From contig NZ_JAFBID010000032.1 in assembly GCF_016811235.1 (NCBI RefSeq), positions 1-61,420 on the forward strand: 61,420 nt of DNA. The letters are read 5' to 3'. This document shows, in pieces, positions 17,049 to 26,489 of this stretch. Source of the DNA: Microvirga arabica (lineage in GTDB: Bacteria > Pseudomonadota > Alphaproteobacteria > Rhizobiales > Beijerinckiaceae). The notes below the pieces were generated by a model. It was not told where the DNA came from and searched no databases. It worked only from the letters and a program-made list of their open reading frames with translations. Each line of letters opens with the position of its first letter. Position 1 is the stretch's first letter. Both the position numbers and the translations under genes were made by a program.

Positions 17049-18023
17049 CTACTTGGCGAGTCCGACCTTCTTCATCACGGTTCCGAGATCCTCGTCGCTC
17101 TTCCTCCAGAATTGCAGGAACTCGTCGCCGGCCGCGAACTTCACACCAAAGCCCCGCTGGCTCATGAAGTCATTGTACTCTTTGCCCTTGTAGATCTTGT
17201 CCAGCGCTTCGGTGAGCCGTTTCGTAACGTCCTCGGGCATGCCCTTCGGCCCGACGATGCCGCGCCAGGCGCCGATAGCCCACTTGCTGCCGGTCTCCTC
17301 CTCCAGCGTCGGAACGTTCGGGAAGGCCGGGTTACGCTCGGGGTTCATGATGGCAAGGCTCTTGACGCGACCGGCATCGATGAGTGAGCGCGCCTCCGGC
17401 AGGGAGCTGGGGACGATCTCGACGCCGCCCGCAACCAGATCCTGCAGCCCTGGCGCAGCTCCCTGGCTCGGCACCCACCGTACCGTGCTGGGATCAATGT
17501 TGAGACTATCGAGCATACCGGCAATACCGAGATGCCAGATGCCGCCCTGCCCCGTGCCCGAGGCTTTGAACTTGCCCGGGTTCTTCTTGATGTCCTCGAC
17601 CAGATCCTTCACGGTCTTGTAGGGCGCATCAGCGCGTACCTGCACGCCGGCGGGATCGAGGTTCATCAGCGCAATCGGCGTATAGTCCTTGTAGCCGCGC
17701 TCGGTGAGCCCCTGCCAATGCAGCATCCCGATTTCCACCGTAGCCAGCCCCAAGGTATAGCCGTCCGGAGCCGCTGCCGCGATCGCCTCGTGCCCGACGA
17801 CGCCGCTGCCGCCGGTCCGGTTGACGACATTGACTGGTTGACCGAGCTCCTTCTCGAGCAGCGAGCCGATGATACGGGCTGTCGCATCCGTCCCGCCTCC
17901 AGCGGCCCAGGGCACAATGATGGTGATCGGCCGTTCAGGATAAGCTGCCCAGGCGGACCCGGCAGCGGCAGCGAGCGAAAGGGCAGCAGCAGCGAATGTC
18001 TTCAGGAAATTACGGCGTAGCAT
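17049..18023 (-). CDS. tctC: TctC/Bug-family periplasmic solute-binding protein
   Basis: Signal peptide at residues 1-26 (LRRNFLKTFAAAALSLAAAAGSAWA), then the Bug-family start YPERPITIIVPWAAGGGTDATAR, which shapes the ligand pocket. The later stretch AIAAAAPDGYTLGLAT is also typical. At 324 residues it is full length. It is first gene of the tct operon, with only 11 bases to tctB and no intervening hairpin, unlike the other binding-protein genes of this window. It captures a carboxylate in the periplasm; ligand unknown. Confidence 0.93.
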   Translation of the reverse strand: MLRRNFLKTFAAAALSLAAAAGSAWAAYPERPITIIVPWAAGGGTDATARIIGSLLEKELGQPVNVVNRTGGSGVVGHEAIAAAAPDGYTLGLATVEIGMLHWQGLTERGYKDYTPIALMNLDPAGVQVRADAPYKTVKDLVEDIKKNPGKFKASGTGQGGIWHLGIAGMLDSLNIDPSTVRWVPSQGAAPGLQDLVAGGVEIVPSSLPEARSLIDAGRVKSLAIMNPERNPAFPNVPTLEEETGSKWAIGAWRGIVGPKGMPEDVTKRLTEALDKIYKGKEYNDFMSQRGFGVKFAAGDEFLQFWRKSDEDLGTVMKKVGLAK

Positions 18024-18084
18024 TCTTTCCTCCCGATATGCCGGCTCCTTGTTCTGGTGGAGTCGGTCTTTGACTGACGTTGAG

Positions 18085-18645
18085 TCACAGAATGATTATT
18101 GGCCAATCTGACTTGTTTTCCACCTCCTGTCGCCTGGTGTTGAACCAGATTCTGAACGTGCCGTCCCAACGGATGAGCAGGGCGCTCCCGTAGAGCCCAA
18201 GTCCGAAAACGACATGACCTGCGATGTTGATGGCCCTGACCTGTCGGGCGTTGGGACGCTTGGATGCTGCGATGCCGGCGCCCATGCCGGGCTGCAGCAG
18301 AAACCAGCCGACTCCCACGGTGACGAGGCCTAAAGCCAACGCGGGTGCCGGGCTCGGTGCCGCAGGCCAGTCGGGGCGGGCGAGGGCCAGGAGCAAACCC
18401 GCATAGGCGATGCCAACCGCATAATGGCCCAGCCAGCCAACCGCGTGCTCTTGAGGAAAGGGGCGCGCGAGCGCGATATCGTCGTGAGAGACCTTGCCTT
18501 CCGCAATGTGACAGAACCAGCGCCCCACCAGTTTCCAGTTCGGTGCGGGAATCCTGAAGAACCGCTGCAGGAAGAGCGCCCACAGGTCGAGTAAGGCAGT
18601 TGCGCCAATTCCGATGAGAACTGTGCGATAGAAAAATTCGATCAT
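18085..18645 (-). CDS. DUF2938 family membrane protein
   Basis: A 186-residue protein with four to five hydrophobic segments (about 5-25, 75-92, 102-122, 140-160). It matches the DUF2938 family by overall pattern: an N-terminal LLDLWALFLQRFF, then W-x-x-x-GRW and HAVGWLGHYAVGIAYA. Function unknown. It lies upstream of and on the same strand as tctC, 61 bases away, and could be transcribed with it. Confidence 0.72.
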   Translation of the reverse strand: MIEFFYRTVLIGIGATALLDLWALFLQRFFRIPAPNWKLVGRWFCHIAEGKVSHDDIALARPFPQEHAVGWLGHYAVGIAYAGLLLALARPDWPAAPSPAPALALGLVTVGVGWFLLQPGMGAGIAASKRPNARQVRAINIAGHVVFGLGLYGSALLIRWDGTFRIWFNTRRQEVENKSDWPIIIL

Positions 18646-18682
18646 CTGTCAGCCCCTGCTCCTATTCCCCCGTGGGGCGCAT

Positions 18683-19471
18683 CTACGGCATGTACTGCCC
18701 GCCATTCACCTCCATGATCTGGCCGGTGACATACCCACTGAGGCGGTCCGAGGCGAGGTAAAGGAAGGCGCCGACGCAATCCTCCGCAGTGCCGAGTCGG
18801 TCCATGGGAATGGTGGCCTGCATGGTGGTCAACTGCTCTGGAGTCGAATAGCGTTCGTGGAAGGGGGTCATGATGACGCCCGGAGAAACCGCGTTCACGC
18901 GGACGCCATTCTTGACGAGTTCCTTCGCCCAGCCCCGCGTTGCTACCGAGATGAAGCCTTTGGCCGCCGCGTAGATGACCGAGCCTGGTCCGCCGCCATG
19001 ACGGGCCGCAATCGACGAGACATTGATGATGGAGCCGCTGCGCTGCGCTCGCATATGGGATGCCCCCTCTCGCACGAAGCGCACGACCTGATCGACATTC
19101 AGCGCGAGCACCGCATCGACATATTCGTCCGTATAATCCTGGACCGGCGTTCGTTTAACCAGGCCGCCGGCGTTGTTGATGAGGACATCCAGGCGGCCAA
19201 AGTGCTCAACGGTATCGGCCACAACCCGCGTGGCCGCCTCGGGCTCGGTCACATCGGCTTGGATCAGAAATGCCTCCCCGCCGGCGGCCTGAACCTCTTC
19301 GGCGACTTGCCGTGCCGGGGTCTCGCTCGCGTTGTAGTGAATCGCCACGTGTGCCTTGCTGCGCCCGAACGCAATGGCTGCCGCCGCTCCGATGCCGGTG
19401 CTCGCGCCGGTGATGAGGACGACCTTTCCAGCAAGGTCTGGAATGCTGGGATAAACCTCGGATGATGTCAT
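18683..19471 (-). CDS. SDR-family oxidoreductase
   Basis: A 262-residue classical SDR. Cofactor motif TGASTGIG (21-28), NNAG (99-102), catalytic S152/S153, Y167 and K171 (YAAAK); C-terminal NGGQYMP. The start overlaps the dctM stop as ATGA, so it is translated after the TRAP genes and probably oxidises or reduces their cargo or a product of it. It resembles 3-oxoacyl-ACP or glucose dehydrogenases in general form, which does not fix the substrate. Confidence 0.9.
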   Translation of the reverse strand: MTSSEVYPSIPDLAGKVVLITGASTGIGAAAAIAFGRSKAHVAIHYNASETPARQVAEEVQAAGGEAFLIQADVTEPEAATRVVADTVEHFGRLDVLINNAGGLVKRTPVQDYTDEYVDAVLALNVDQVVRFVREGASHMRAQRSGSIINVSSIAARHGGGPGSVIYAAAKGFISVATRGWAKELVKNGVRVNAVSPGVIMTPFHERYSTPEQLTTMQATIPMDRLGTAEDCVGAFLYLASDRLSGYVTGQIMEVNGGQYMP

Positions 19472-20787
19472 TGCAGGAACTCTGGTGAGATGAGGCTTGG
19501 AAGGAAAAGAACAAGGTCAGGCCACAGGATGATCAACACGAGCACCAGGAGCATTGGCACCAACATGATGAGAACATCCTTCAGGACGTCGTAGAGACGC
19601 ATCTCAGCGATCGAGCACGCGATGAGCAGGCAGAGGCCATAGGGTGGCGTGATGAGGCCGAAAGCCAGCGAGACAATCCCGATCATCGCAAACTGCACCG
19701 GATCCATACCGACCGATTGGGTGAGCGGCTGAAGGATCGTCCCCACGATGATGATTGCTGGAATCGCATCAAGAAAGCACCCGACGACGAGGAAGGTCGC
19801 CGCAACCAGGAAGCCCATGCCGATCTGGCTCAGATCCCAGGACGAGACGTTCGCAAGGATCGCCTGCGGGATTTTGTAATAAGCGAGGAGCCATCCGAAG
19901 GCGCTGGCAGTTCCAACGCAGAAGAGTGCAATCGAGGCGAAGCGGCCAGTGTCGAGAAGAGCTTCGTAGAAGGCGCGAAATGTCATCTGCCGGTAGTAGA
20001 GAACACTCAGGAATGTCGCATAAAGGACAGCGATGCATGCGGATTCCGTGGCTGTGAACCAGCCGAAGACCTTGCCGCCGATGATAATGAGCGGCGTCAT
20101 CAGCGCGGGGATGGAGACCACTAGGCCGCGCCCAAACTCCAGCCAGGTGGCGCGCGGATAGGTCGGATAACCGCGCATCTTCGCATAGGCATGCACGGTT
20201 GCCATCTGTGCAAAGGCGATCAGCGCGCCAGGAATGACGCCCGCAAGGAAGAGCGCGCCGATGGAGGTGGTGAGAACACCGCCCCAGATGATCATGAGAA
20301 TCGACGGCGGGATAATGACGGCCAGCACTGAGGATACGGCTGTGATCGCGACGGAGAAGCTATCGTCGTATCCCTCCTGGCGCTGTGCATCAATGAAGAT
20401 TTTTGACTGACTGGCTGCATCCGCAGTGGAGGAGCCGGAGATGCCGGCGAAGAAGAAGGATAGAACGACATTGATCTGGGCAAGCCCACCCGGAAAGTGG
20501 CCGACCATCGCCCGCGAGAGCCGCAGCAGCTGCTTCGTGATGCCGCCGCCATTCATCAGGTTCGCCGTCAGGAGGAAGAACGGCACTGCGAGCAGAATAA
20601 ACGAGTTATAGGCGTTGAAGGTCTCCTGGAGGAGCGTCATCGCCGACAGGCGTGGCTCTATCAGAAGGATAGGCAAGCATGCGAGCGCAAGGGAGAACGC
20701 GACCGGCACGCGCAGGAACAAGCAGAGGAAGAAGAGGCCGAACAGGATCGTAGCAGCCTGCCCCGAGGAAAGGATGGAGCCGGTCAT
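19468..20787 (-). CDS. dctM: TRAP transporter large permease DctM
   Basis: A 439-residue protein with about 12 membrane segments. It shows the DctM features LRVPVAFSLALACLPILL, FILLAVPFFLLTANLMNGGGIT, GISGSSTADAA and IIPPSILMIIWG. It overlaps dctQ upstream and the SDR gene downstream by ATGA. It carries out ion-driven import of the organic acid delivered by the partner binding protein. Confidence 0.94.
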   Translation of the reverse strand: MTGSILSSGQAATILFGLFFLCLFLRVPVAFSLALACLPILLIEPRLSAMTLLQETFNAYNSFILLAVPFFLLTANLMNGGGITKQLLRLSRAMVGHFPGGLAQINVVLSFFFAGISGSSTADAASQSKIFIDAQRQEGYDDSFSVAITAVSSVLAVIIPPSILMIIWGGVLTTSIGALFLAGVIPGALIAFAQMATVHAYAKMRGYPTYPRATWLEFGRGLVVSIPALMTPLIIIGGKVFGWFTATESACIAVLYATFLSVLYYRQMTFRAFYEALLDTGRFASIALFCVGTASAFGWLLAYYKIPQAILANVSSWDLSQIGMGFLVAATFLVVGCFLDAIPAIIIVGTILQPLTQSVGMDPVQFAMIGIVSLAFGLITPPYGLCLLIACSIAEMRLYDVLKDVLIMLVPMLLVLVLIILWPDLVLFLPSLISPEFLQ

Positions 20788-21296
20788 GCGGATTTCCCAG
20801 AGAGGATGCGGATGTCATCGTAGGCCTGCTCCCCTAGGAACAGGAGCCAGCTTAACCCGGCGATGGGCCAAGCGATATGAATGATCCAAAGCGGCAACTC
20901 GGCCAGCTCGGATAGCCTGTACCAGGCGAACTCGGTGAACTCGACACCCATCCAGAGAAACACGAAGGCGATGATGCCGATCCCTGCTCGGGCGACCAGG
21001 CGCAGCGCCGCATTCGGTTTTGCCGATAGCAATGGCCACATGTCGACCTCGAAGTGCTTGCTTTCGCGCACTCCGACGATGGCGCCGATCATGATGGTCC
21101 AGACGAAGAGCAGGCGAGCCATCTCCTCGGTCCAGATCCAATGCGGCAGAAAGGGGAGAAAGCGTGCGAAAACCTGCAGAGTGACAGGGACGATCAGGAT
21201 CAGGATTGAAATTGCAAGAATGATGCAAAGGAACCTATGATAAAGCGCAGATACTTTGCGCCATACGCCGGGCTGATCGTAACTCGCGTCAGTCAT
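20784..21296 (-). CDS. dctQ: TRAP transporter small permease DctQ
   Basis: A 170-residue protein with four membrane segments and the DctQ signature FLPHWIWTEEMARLLFVWTIMIGAIVG. The stop overlaps the dctM start as ATGA. It lies 83 bases after dctP, with a hairpin in that gap. Confidence 0.92.
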   Translation of the reverse strand: MTDASYDQPGVWRKVSALYHRFLCIILAISILILIVPVTLQVFARFLPFLPHWIWTEEMARLLFVWTIMIGAIVGVRESKHFEVDMWPLLSAKPNAALRLVARAGIGIIAFVFLWMGVEFTEFAWYRLSELAELPLWIIHIAWPIAGLSWLLFLGEQAYDDIRILSGKSA

Positions 21297-21332
21297 GGCT
21301 GCCTCTCCGGTTCAATCTCCGTCGATACGGGA

Positions 21333-21362
21333 GGGCTGCTGGACAAATCCGGCCAGCAGCCC
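21333..21362 (-). promoter_or_regulatory. intercistronic hairpin after dctP
   Basis: GGGCTGCTGG (21333-21342) and CCAGCAGCCC (21353-21362) are perfect 10-base inverted repeats around a 10-base loop, between the dctP stop and the dctQ start. There is no T-run, so it more likely acts as an mRNA-end stabiliser or partial terminator that favours binding-protein synthesis. Confidence 0.55.
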
Positions 21363-21379
21363 AGCGACGTCCTGCAGCC

Positions 21380-22369
21380 TCACTTGATGGCGTTGATCTT
21401 GGCCAGTATCTCCTCCGCACCGATCTCCTTAGCGTAGGCAGCAAGCACCGGATCGACTGCGGCCTTCATTGCCTCACGGTCAGCAAACGGCACACGTTTC
21501 AGCTTGCCCGCGCTTTCCAGCGCCTCGAGCTTTGCGGTGTCCTCGCTTGACTCGATCTCACGCCCGTGAGCGCCAGCCTCCTTACCCGCCTTCGCGACGC
21601 AATCCTGCAGCTCGGTCGGCAGTTTGCGGAAGGTCTTGCCTGAGAACACGATGGGACGGATCGTGATCGCGTGCTGCGTCATCACGAGCTGCGGTGCGAC
21701 CTCGAAGAAGCGCATCTGCTCGACCCCCGCGGCCTCGTTCTCGCCTGCTTCGATGACGCCATTCTGAATGCCATTATAGACCTCGTTATAGGCGATGACG
21801 GTTGGCGCCATGCCCACGGCCTGAAATGTACGGCTCCAGATCGGAGCGCCCTGAACGCGGACTTTCAGGTTCTTGAGCCCCTCCATGTTCCCGAGCGGCT
21901 TCGTCGCAAAGATATTTCGGATACCTCCGCCGGCATACCCCACCAGCATCACGTCGGCTCGTTTTCCGATCTCGTCCGCGATGGGTTTCAGAAGGTCTTG
22001 GTCCAGCACTGCGTTCCAGTGATCCAGATCGCGGAACAGGAATGGAGCGTCGATGAAAGGAGCCGCCTTTGAAAAGGTCGACATATGCGCTGGCGACACA
22101 ACGGCGAAATCCACCGCCCGTCCTTGAGACATGTATTCGAAATACTGCTTCTCCAATCCCAGTTCGCTGTTCTTATGGAGCACGATGTTGAGCGGTTTGC
22201 CGTAGCAGGACTTGAGGAGCTCTCCGAATTTGGCCAGCGATTTCGTGAAGGCATGATCGTCGTTGAACTGGGATGCGCCGTGCAGCTCGATGGCTTGTTG
22301 TGCGTAGACGCCCGAAATGCTGAGAGCCAATCCTACGCCGAGAAATCCTGCGGTAAGTATCCTTCTCAT
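21380..22369 (-). CDS. dctP: TRAP transporter periplasmic binding protein DctP
   Basis: A 329-residue DctP-type protein. Signal peptide MRRILTAGFLGVGLALSISGVYA (1-23), then the mature protein. The conserved LKNLKVRVQGAP carries the Arg that binds the ligand carboxylate in the family, and YNGIQNGVIEAGENE is also typical. I use ATG 22369 because GGGAGGGAAGG lies directly before it; an earlier ATG at 22387 would put six charged residues before the signal peptide. It is first gene of dctP-dctQ-dctM-SDR. The upstream 270 bases are A/T-rich and should hold the promoter. Confidence 0.93.
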   Translation of the reverse strand: MRRILTAGFLGVGLALSISGVYAQQAIELHGASQFNDDHAFTKSLAKFGELLKSCYGKPLNIVLHKNSELGLEKQYFEYMSQGRAVDFAVVSPAHMSTFSKAAPFIDAPFLFRDLDHWNAVLDQDLLKPIADEIGKRADVMLVGYAGGGIRNIFATKPLGNMEGLKNLKVRVQGAPIWSRTFQAVGMAPTVIAYNEVYNGIQNGVIEAGENEAAGVEQMRFFEVAPQLVMTQHAITIRPIVFSGKTFRKLPTELQDCVAKAGKEAGAHGREIESSEDTAKLEALESAGKLKRVPFADREAMKAAVDPVLAAYAKEIGAEEILAKINAIK

Positions 22370-22640
22370 ATTCCTTCCCTCCCTCATGGCCCTCTGGCGG
22401 AGCTCATGTCAATATACTGCAAGGCAACGGAATACTTTTCAATACTGACGCGGCATGAACTTTCACATTTAGCAAAATTAGCCTCATTGAGTACTTCGCA
22501 TTTACATTGTGACGAGTTATTCTGCACAATAGATCATCATTTCCCTCTGACGATGCTCGCAGAAGGTTTTTTGAAGGATCTGGAGAGGCCAGATCAGCTG
22601 CCGTTGCGTGTAGTGCGCACCTCCAATTCAGGCGGACTAC

Positions 22641-23531
22641 TCAGCCCTGCGTGCGGCCATCCAACTGCGTGAGTACGTCTGTCAGATGCGGCACCAGCTT
22701 ATGGCCGTGCCCCAGTCCATAGGCCAGAGTCAGAGTCTGCAGGACGGCGGGACCCACAAGCCCCACCGTCTTGGCAGCATTCGCCATGGCGATGAAGTAG
22801 CTGAGATCCTTTCGAGCATTGGCGATGGCAAACTGCAGCCGACTTGCATCGCCTTCAAGCACGTAGGGCATGATCATCTGGAACATCGCGCTATTCGCGC
22901 CGCCGGCCGACACCAAGTCGTACAGGGCCTTCGGATCCACTCCGGTGGCGCGGGCGGTCGCCACTGCCTCTGCGACAACGCTTGCATGGCTCATCGCCAT
23001 GAAGTTGTTAATGAGCTTGATCTTATGCCCCGCACCCAGGTCCCCGACCCGAAATACGTTCTCGGCGAAGCACTTGAGGATGGGCAGGATCTCATCGAAC
23101 AGTTCCTGGCTGGCGCCGACCATAACGTTGAGCCGCCCCTCTTGCGCCTCCTTCGGCGTTCGCGCCAGCGGCGCATCGGCAAAACGCAGGCCTCTGGCAT
23201 GATAATCCGCGGCGATCTTGAGCGTCGACACGGGGTTGGCCGTAGAAGTATCGATGTGAATGAACCCCTCGCGCGCACCGGCAAGCATACCGTTGTCGCC
23301 ATAGACGATACCTTCGACATCCTCCGAAGTGGGAACGCAGGTGAGCACGATTTCGGTAGCGGCCGCCAGCTCACGTGGGGTTTTCGCCTCCGTGGCTCCG
23401 CGAGCGATGAGGTCGTCCACTCGCTCACGGCTACGATTGGCCAGGATAGTAAGCGCGTGCCCCTTCTCAATGAGGTTCCTCGCCATGCCGTGGCCCATGA
23501 GTCCTATGCCGATGATGCCTATACCTGTCAT
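22641..23531 (-). CDS. beta-hydroxyacid dehydrogenase (3-hydroxyisobutyrate dehydrogenase family)
   Basis: A 296-residue protein. It starts with the Rossmann motif GIIGIGLMGHGMARNL (5-20). The substrate region IDTSTANP (93-100) corresponds to DxSTxxP. The catalytic Lys is K172 in GAGHKIKLINN (family pattern GxGxxxKxxNN). It oxidises a beta-hydroxyacid with NAD(P); related enzymes act on 3-hydroxyisobutyrate, tartronate semialdehyde or threonate derivatives. It lies 24 bases downstream of the SDR gene on the same strand. Confidence 0.9.
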   Translation of the reverse strand: MTGIGIIGIGLMGHGMARNLIEKGHALTILANRSRERVDDLIARGATEAKTPRELAAATEIVLTCVPTSEDVEGIVYGDNGMLAGAREGFIHIDTSTANPVSTLKIAADYHARGLRFADAPLARTPKEAQEGRLNVMVGASQELFDEILPILKCFAENVFRVGDLGAGHKIKLINNFMAMSHASVVAEAVATARATGVDPKALYDLVSAGGANSAMFQMIMPYVLEGDASRLQFAIANARKDLSYFIAMANAAKTVGLVGPAVLQTLTLAYGLGHGHKLVPHLTDVLTQLDGRTQG

Positions 23532-23555
23532 AATCGTACTCCCTAAGGGCTCCTG

Positions 23556-24332
23556 TCAGAAAAGAGCTTGAAGATCACCGTCGACTGCAATGGCCTGACC
23601 CGAGATCGTGCGCCCGAGCGGCGAGCACAGGAATACGATCTGATCGGCGAGCTGCTGCGCCGTCACGTATTCCTTCAAGGATGTGTTCGCGAGCGCTCGC
23701 CGCTGCATCTCATCGAACGATAAACCAAGCTGCTGGGCCTTGGCTTCAAGCACCCGGCGCTGGCGGTCGCCGGCGACGACCCCGGGCAGGATCGCGTTCA
23801 CGCGGATGCCGTCCTCGCCCAATTCGCGAGAGAGCGACTTCGTAAAGCCGATCACGGCCCACTTGGCAGCGGCGTACGGGGAGCGCAGGGGGAAACCAAA
23901 CCGACCCGCGGCGGAGGACAGATTTACGATTGAGGCATTCTGACTTTGCCTCAGGTAAGGCACTGCAAGACGCGTGCAGTTGAATTGCCCGGTGATGCAG
24001 ACCTCGAGACAGCGATCCCAGTCCTCCGGGTTGATCTCCTCAACCCGGGCGGTCGGTCCTGCGATCCCGGCATTGTTGACGAGTACATCCAGCCCGCCGA
24101 GAACTCCCAGAGCCTCCTCGAAAATTCGGGCGACGTCGGCTCGTTTCGCCACATCGCCATAGGAGGAGGTCAGGTCAGAATCGGTCGTGGTGGCCTCCTG
24201 GAGAGCGGCGCGGTCCATGTCGCAGACATGCACGCGCGCGCCCTCACGGTGGAAGGTACGGGCAATCTCAAGCCCGATGCCAGCAGCGCCAGCCGTCACC
24301 AACACACGCAACCCGGCGATGTTGAGGTCCAT
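23556..24332 (-). CDS. SDR-family oxidoreductase
   Basis: A 258-residue SDR with an unusual cofactor motif TAGAAGIG (13-20) in place of TGxxxGIG. NNAG at 86-89, catalytic S140, Y153 and K157 (YAAAK); C-terminal GQAIAVDGD. ATG 24332 is taken because GGAG lies eight bases upstream; ATG 24347 is the alternative. It is next to the beta-hydroxyacid dehydrogenase and downstream of the GntR gene, all on the minus strand. Substrate unknown. Confidence 0.88.
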   Translation of the reverse strand: MDLNIAGLRVLVTAGAAGIGLEIARTFHREGARVHVCDMDRAALQEATTTDSDLTSSYGDVAKRADVARIFEEALGVLGGLDVLVNNAGIAGPTARVEEINPEDWDRCLEVCITGQFNCTRLAVPYLRQSQNASIVNLSSAAGRFGFPLRSPYAAAKWAVIGFTKSLSRELGEDGIRVNAILPGVVAGDRQRRVLEAKAQQLGLSFDEMQRRALANTSLKEYVTAQQLADQIVFLCSPLGRTISGQAIAVDGDLQALF

Positions 24333-24416
24333 CTTCGTCGTCTCCATCCCTGAAGCGGCCCCTCGTTGCACCCGGCGCCCGCTCGTCTTGTGATGCCCAA
24401 GAGCTTGGGCGCTGGC

Positions 24417-25142
24417 CTAGTCCAGCAGACGTCCGGTGCTCTCGATGAAACTTGCCGCGCCTTCAATGTCGTCGATGAGTGCCTTGCGTGCGGCGGCTCC
24501 GTCACCGTCCTTCACTGCAGCGACGAGACGACGGTGATGTCCGGCTGCGCCACCCGTTCGCAACCGCTCGGGCGAGGCCTTAAGATCGAAATTCAGAACT
24601 GGTCCGATTTTCAGCCAAAGACCCTCGATGATCCCCACCAGCGTGGGCAGGCCAGTCGCCCGGTAGACGGCAAAGTGGAGATCCTTGTTGGCCCGCACGG
24701 CCCGATCCGCATGAGGATCGGAGCTTCGGGCCTCGGTAAGAAACGCCTTTTCGAACTGCCGCATGGCGGCGAGGTCGGATTCCGCGCGGCTCCTGGCCGC
24801 CTGCTCCGCCGCAAAGCCCTCGACCGCGAGCCTCACGGTCGTCAATTCCCGGAAGCGTGCGAGGTTCATCAGCGGGACGCGCACGGCACGGTTCGGCAGC
24901 ACCTCCAGGGACTGGTCAGCGACAAGCCGCGAGACTGCCTCCCGCACCGGCATCATCGAGACGCCGAGGGTTTCGGCCACGCTGCGCAGGGACATCTTCT
25001 GCCCGGGGGCGAGCTCACCGCTCATCAGCAGCTCACGTAGTTCGGTATGGACGCGTTCGCCCAGGGTAACGCGCTCCAGCCGGCCGATCTGGGCGATGGC
25101 CGACGGCGTCTTGGTGGGGCGGGGGCTCGACAAGTTGCTCAT
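24417..25142 (-). CDS. GntR family regulator, FadR/FCD type
   Basis: A 241-residue protein. N-terminal winged HTH (about 28-90) with GERVHTELRELLMSGELAPGQKMSLRSVAETLGVSMMPVREAVSRL, then an all-helical FCD ligand domain (about 100-230) with DLHFAVYRATG and HHRRLVAAV providing His and Asp metal/ligand positions. It is divergent from the livK-type gene with a perfect palindrome in between. It probably controls that transporter operon and perhaps the SDR/dehydrogenase pair behind it. Confidence 0.92.
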   Translation of the reverse strand: MSNLSSPRPTKTPSAIAQIGRLERVTLGERVHTELRELLMSGELAPGQKMSLRSVAETLGVSMMPVREAVSRLVADQSLEVLPNRAVRVPLMNLARFRELTTVRLAVEGFAAEQAARSRAESDLAAMRQFEKAFLTEARSSDPHADRAVRANKDLHFAVYRATGLPTLVGIIEGLWLKIGPVLNFDLKASPERLRTGGAAGHHRRLVAAVKDGDGAAARKALIDDIEGAASFIESTGRLLD

Positions 25143-25157
25143 TTTCCGACAGTCTAA

Positions 25158-25169
25158 CTGTGATCACAG
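25158..25169. promoter_or_regulatory. palindromic operator candidate
   Basis: CTGTGATCACAG is a perfect 12-base palindrome in the 73-base gap between the divergent GntR and ABC binding-protein genes. Palindromes with TGTGATCACA-like cores are reasonable FCD-type GntR operators. Binding by the neighbouring regulator is inference. Confidence 0.5.
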
Positions 25170-25215
25170 ATCGCGGCAAGTAATGCGACAGCATCATGGG
25201 AGAAAGGAAACGGCC

Positions 25216-26466
25216 ATGGCACACTATGATGACTTGACTCGTCGTATGCTCCTGAAGGGAGCGGCCGGCGCCACCGCGCTCGCAGGCCTCGGGATGCCCG
25301 CGATCGTCAAGGCGCAATCCGACGTAATCCGGATCGGACACCTCACGCCGATCACGGGCTTCCTGGGACCGCTCGGAGAGTTCGCCCAGATGGGCGTGCA
25401 GCTTGCCGCTGAGGAAATCAACGCCGCCGGCGGTGTGCTGGGTCGCAAGATCGAGCTCGTGATGGAGGATTCGGTCAACCCGCAGACGGCATCGGCCAAG
25501 GCCGAGCGCTTGATTGAGCGCGACAAGGTCGCCATGATCATCGGCGAAATCTCGTCCGCCTCAGCCCTGGCCATCGGTCAAGTGGCCAACCGGACCAAGA
25601 CGGTTTTCATCAACACCGGCGCTAATTCCGATGCGCTTCGCGGCGAAAGCTGCAATCCGTTCATGTTCCACATCGAGGCCGCGAACTCGATGATGGTCAG
25701 GTCCGTCGGCACGTACCTGAAGAACGAGAACATGATTAAGGGAAAGAAGTGGTACTCCCTAACCGCCGACTACGCCTTCGGGCATGACCTGTTCAAGGTG
25801 GCCAAGAAGTTCGTGTCGGAGAACGGCGGAGAGTTCATCGGCGAGGAGCTCGTCCCCACGGACGCCACCGATTTCAGCCCCTACCTGCTCAAGATCCGGC
25901 AGGCCCGGCCCGATGTCGTCGCTTCCAACCTCGCAGGCAACCAGATCACGAACTTCATCAAGCAATATGCGGAATACGGCCTCCAGTTTCCGATCACCGG
26001 CTTCGGATTCGATACGGCCGTTGCCTGGGGCGCCGGTCAGGGCAATTTCTCCGGCATCTGGCCGCTGATCTGGCACCATATGGTCGACACACCCTCGTCC
26101 CGGAAATACGTCGAGGCCTTCACCAAAAAATACGGCAAGCCACCCGAGAACCAGAGCTGGGGCGACTACAACTCCCTTAAGATCGTGGCTCAGTCGTTTG
26201 ACGAGCTGAAATCCCCCGACCCGCAGAAGCTGGCCGAGCATCTGCGCAAGGGCGCGAAGTTCGACATCCTGAAGAACCGGGAAGGCTACTTCCGGCCCTA
26301 CGACAACCAGATGGTACAGCAGATGTACGCCGTGCGGGCGAAGGAGCCCGGAAAGATGGCCAACCAGTGGGACATCTATGAGCCGCTAGGCTCCGTCCCC
26401 GGCCCGAACGAAGACCTCGAGGTCTTGGCCCCGCCTAAGGACGGCACGTGCAAGATCCAGGCCTGA
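25216..26466 (+). CDS. ABC transporter substrate-binding protein, branched-chain amino acid type
   Basis: A 416-residue periplasmic binding protein of the Peripla_BP_6 type. Tat-like signal: TRRMLLKGAAGATALAGLG, cleavage near AIVKA. The mature part starts DVIRIGHLTPITGFLGPLGEFAQMG and continues with AAEEINAAGGVLGRKIELV. ATG 25216 follows AGAAAGGAAA. Ligands of this family go well beyond amino acids (amides, aromatic acids, urea), and dehydrogenase neighbours suggest an organic acid here. It is first gene of a plus-strand operon with livH, the livM-G-F fusion, a dehydrogenase and a BKACE gene. Confidence 0.92.
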   Translation: MAHYDDLTRRMLLKGAAGATALAGLGMPAIVKAQSDVIRIGHLTPITGFLGPLGEFAQMGVQLAAEEINAAGGVLGRKIELVMEDSVNPQTASAKAERLIERDKVAMIIGEISSASALAIGQVANRTKTVFINTGANSDALRGESCNPFMFHIEAANSMMVRSVGTYLKNENMIKGKKWYSLTADYAFGHDLFKVAKKFVSENGGEFIGEELVPTDATDFSPYLLKIRQARPDVVASNLAGNQITNFIKQYAEYGLQFPITGFGFDTAVAWGAGQGNFSGIWPLIWHHMVDTPSSRKYVEAFTKKYGKPPENQSWGDYNSLKIVAQSFDELKSPDPQKLAEHLRKGAKFDILKNREGYFRPYDNQMVQQMYAVRAKEPGKMANQWDIYEPLGSVPGPNEDLEVLAPPKDGTCKIQA

Positions 26467-26489
26467 GACGATTCACGCCTGGTCAGGCC

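Noticed and set aside
15685..17193. 502-codon plus-strand frame opposite tctA/tctB
   Set aside because: Antisense shadow of GC-rich coding sequence; the protein is low-complexity and rich in D, R, G, H and Q.
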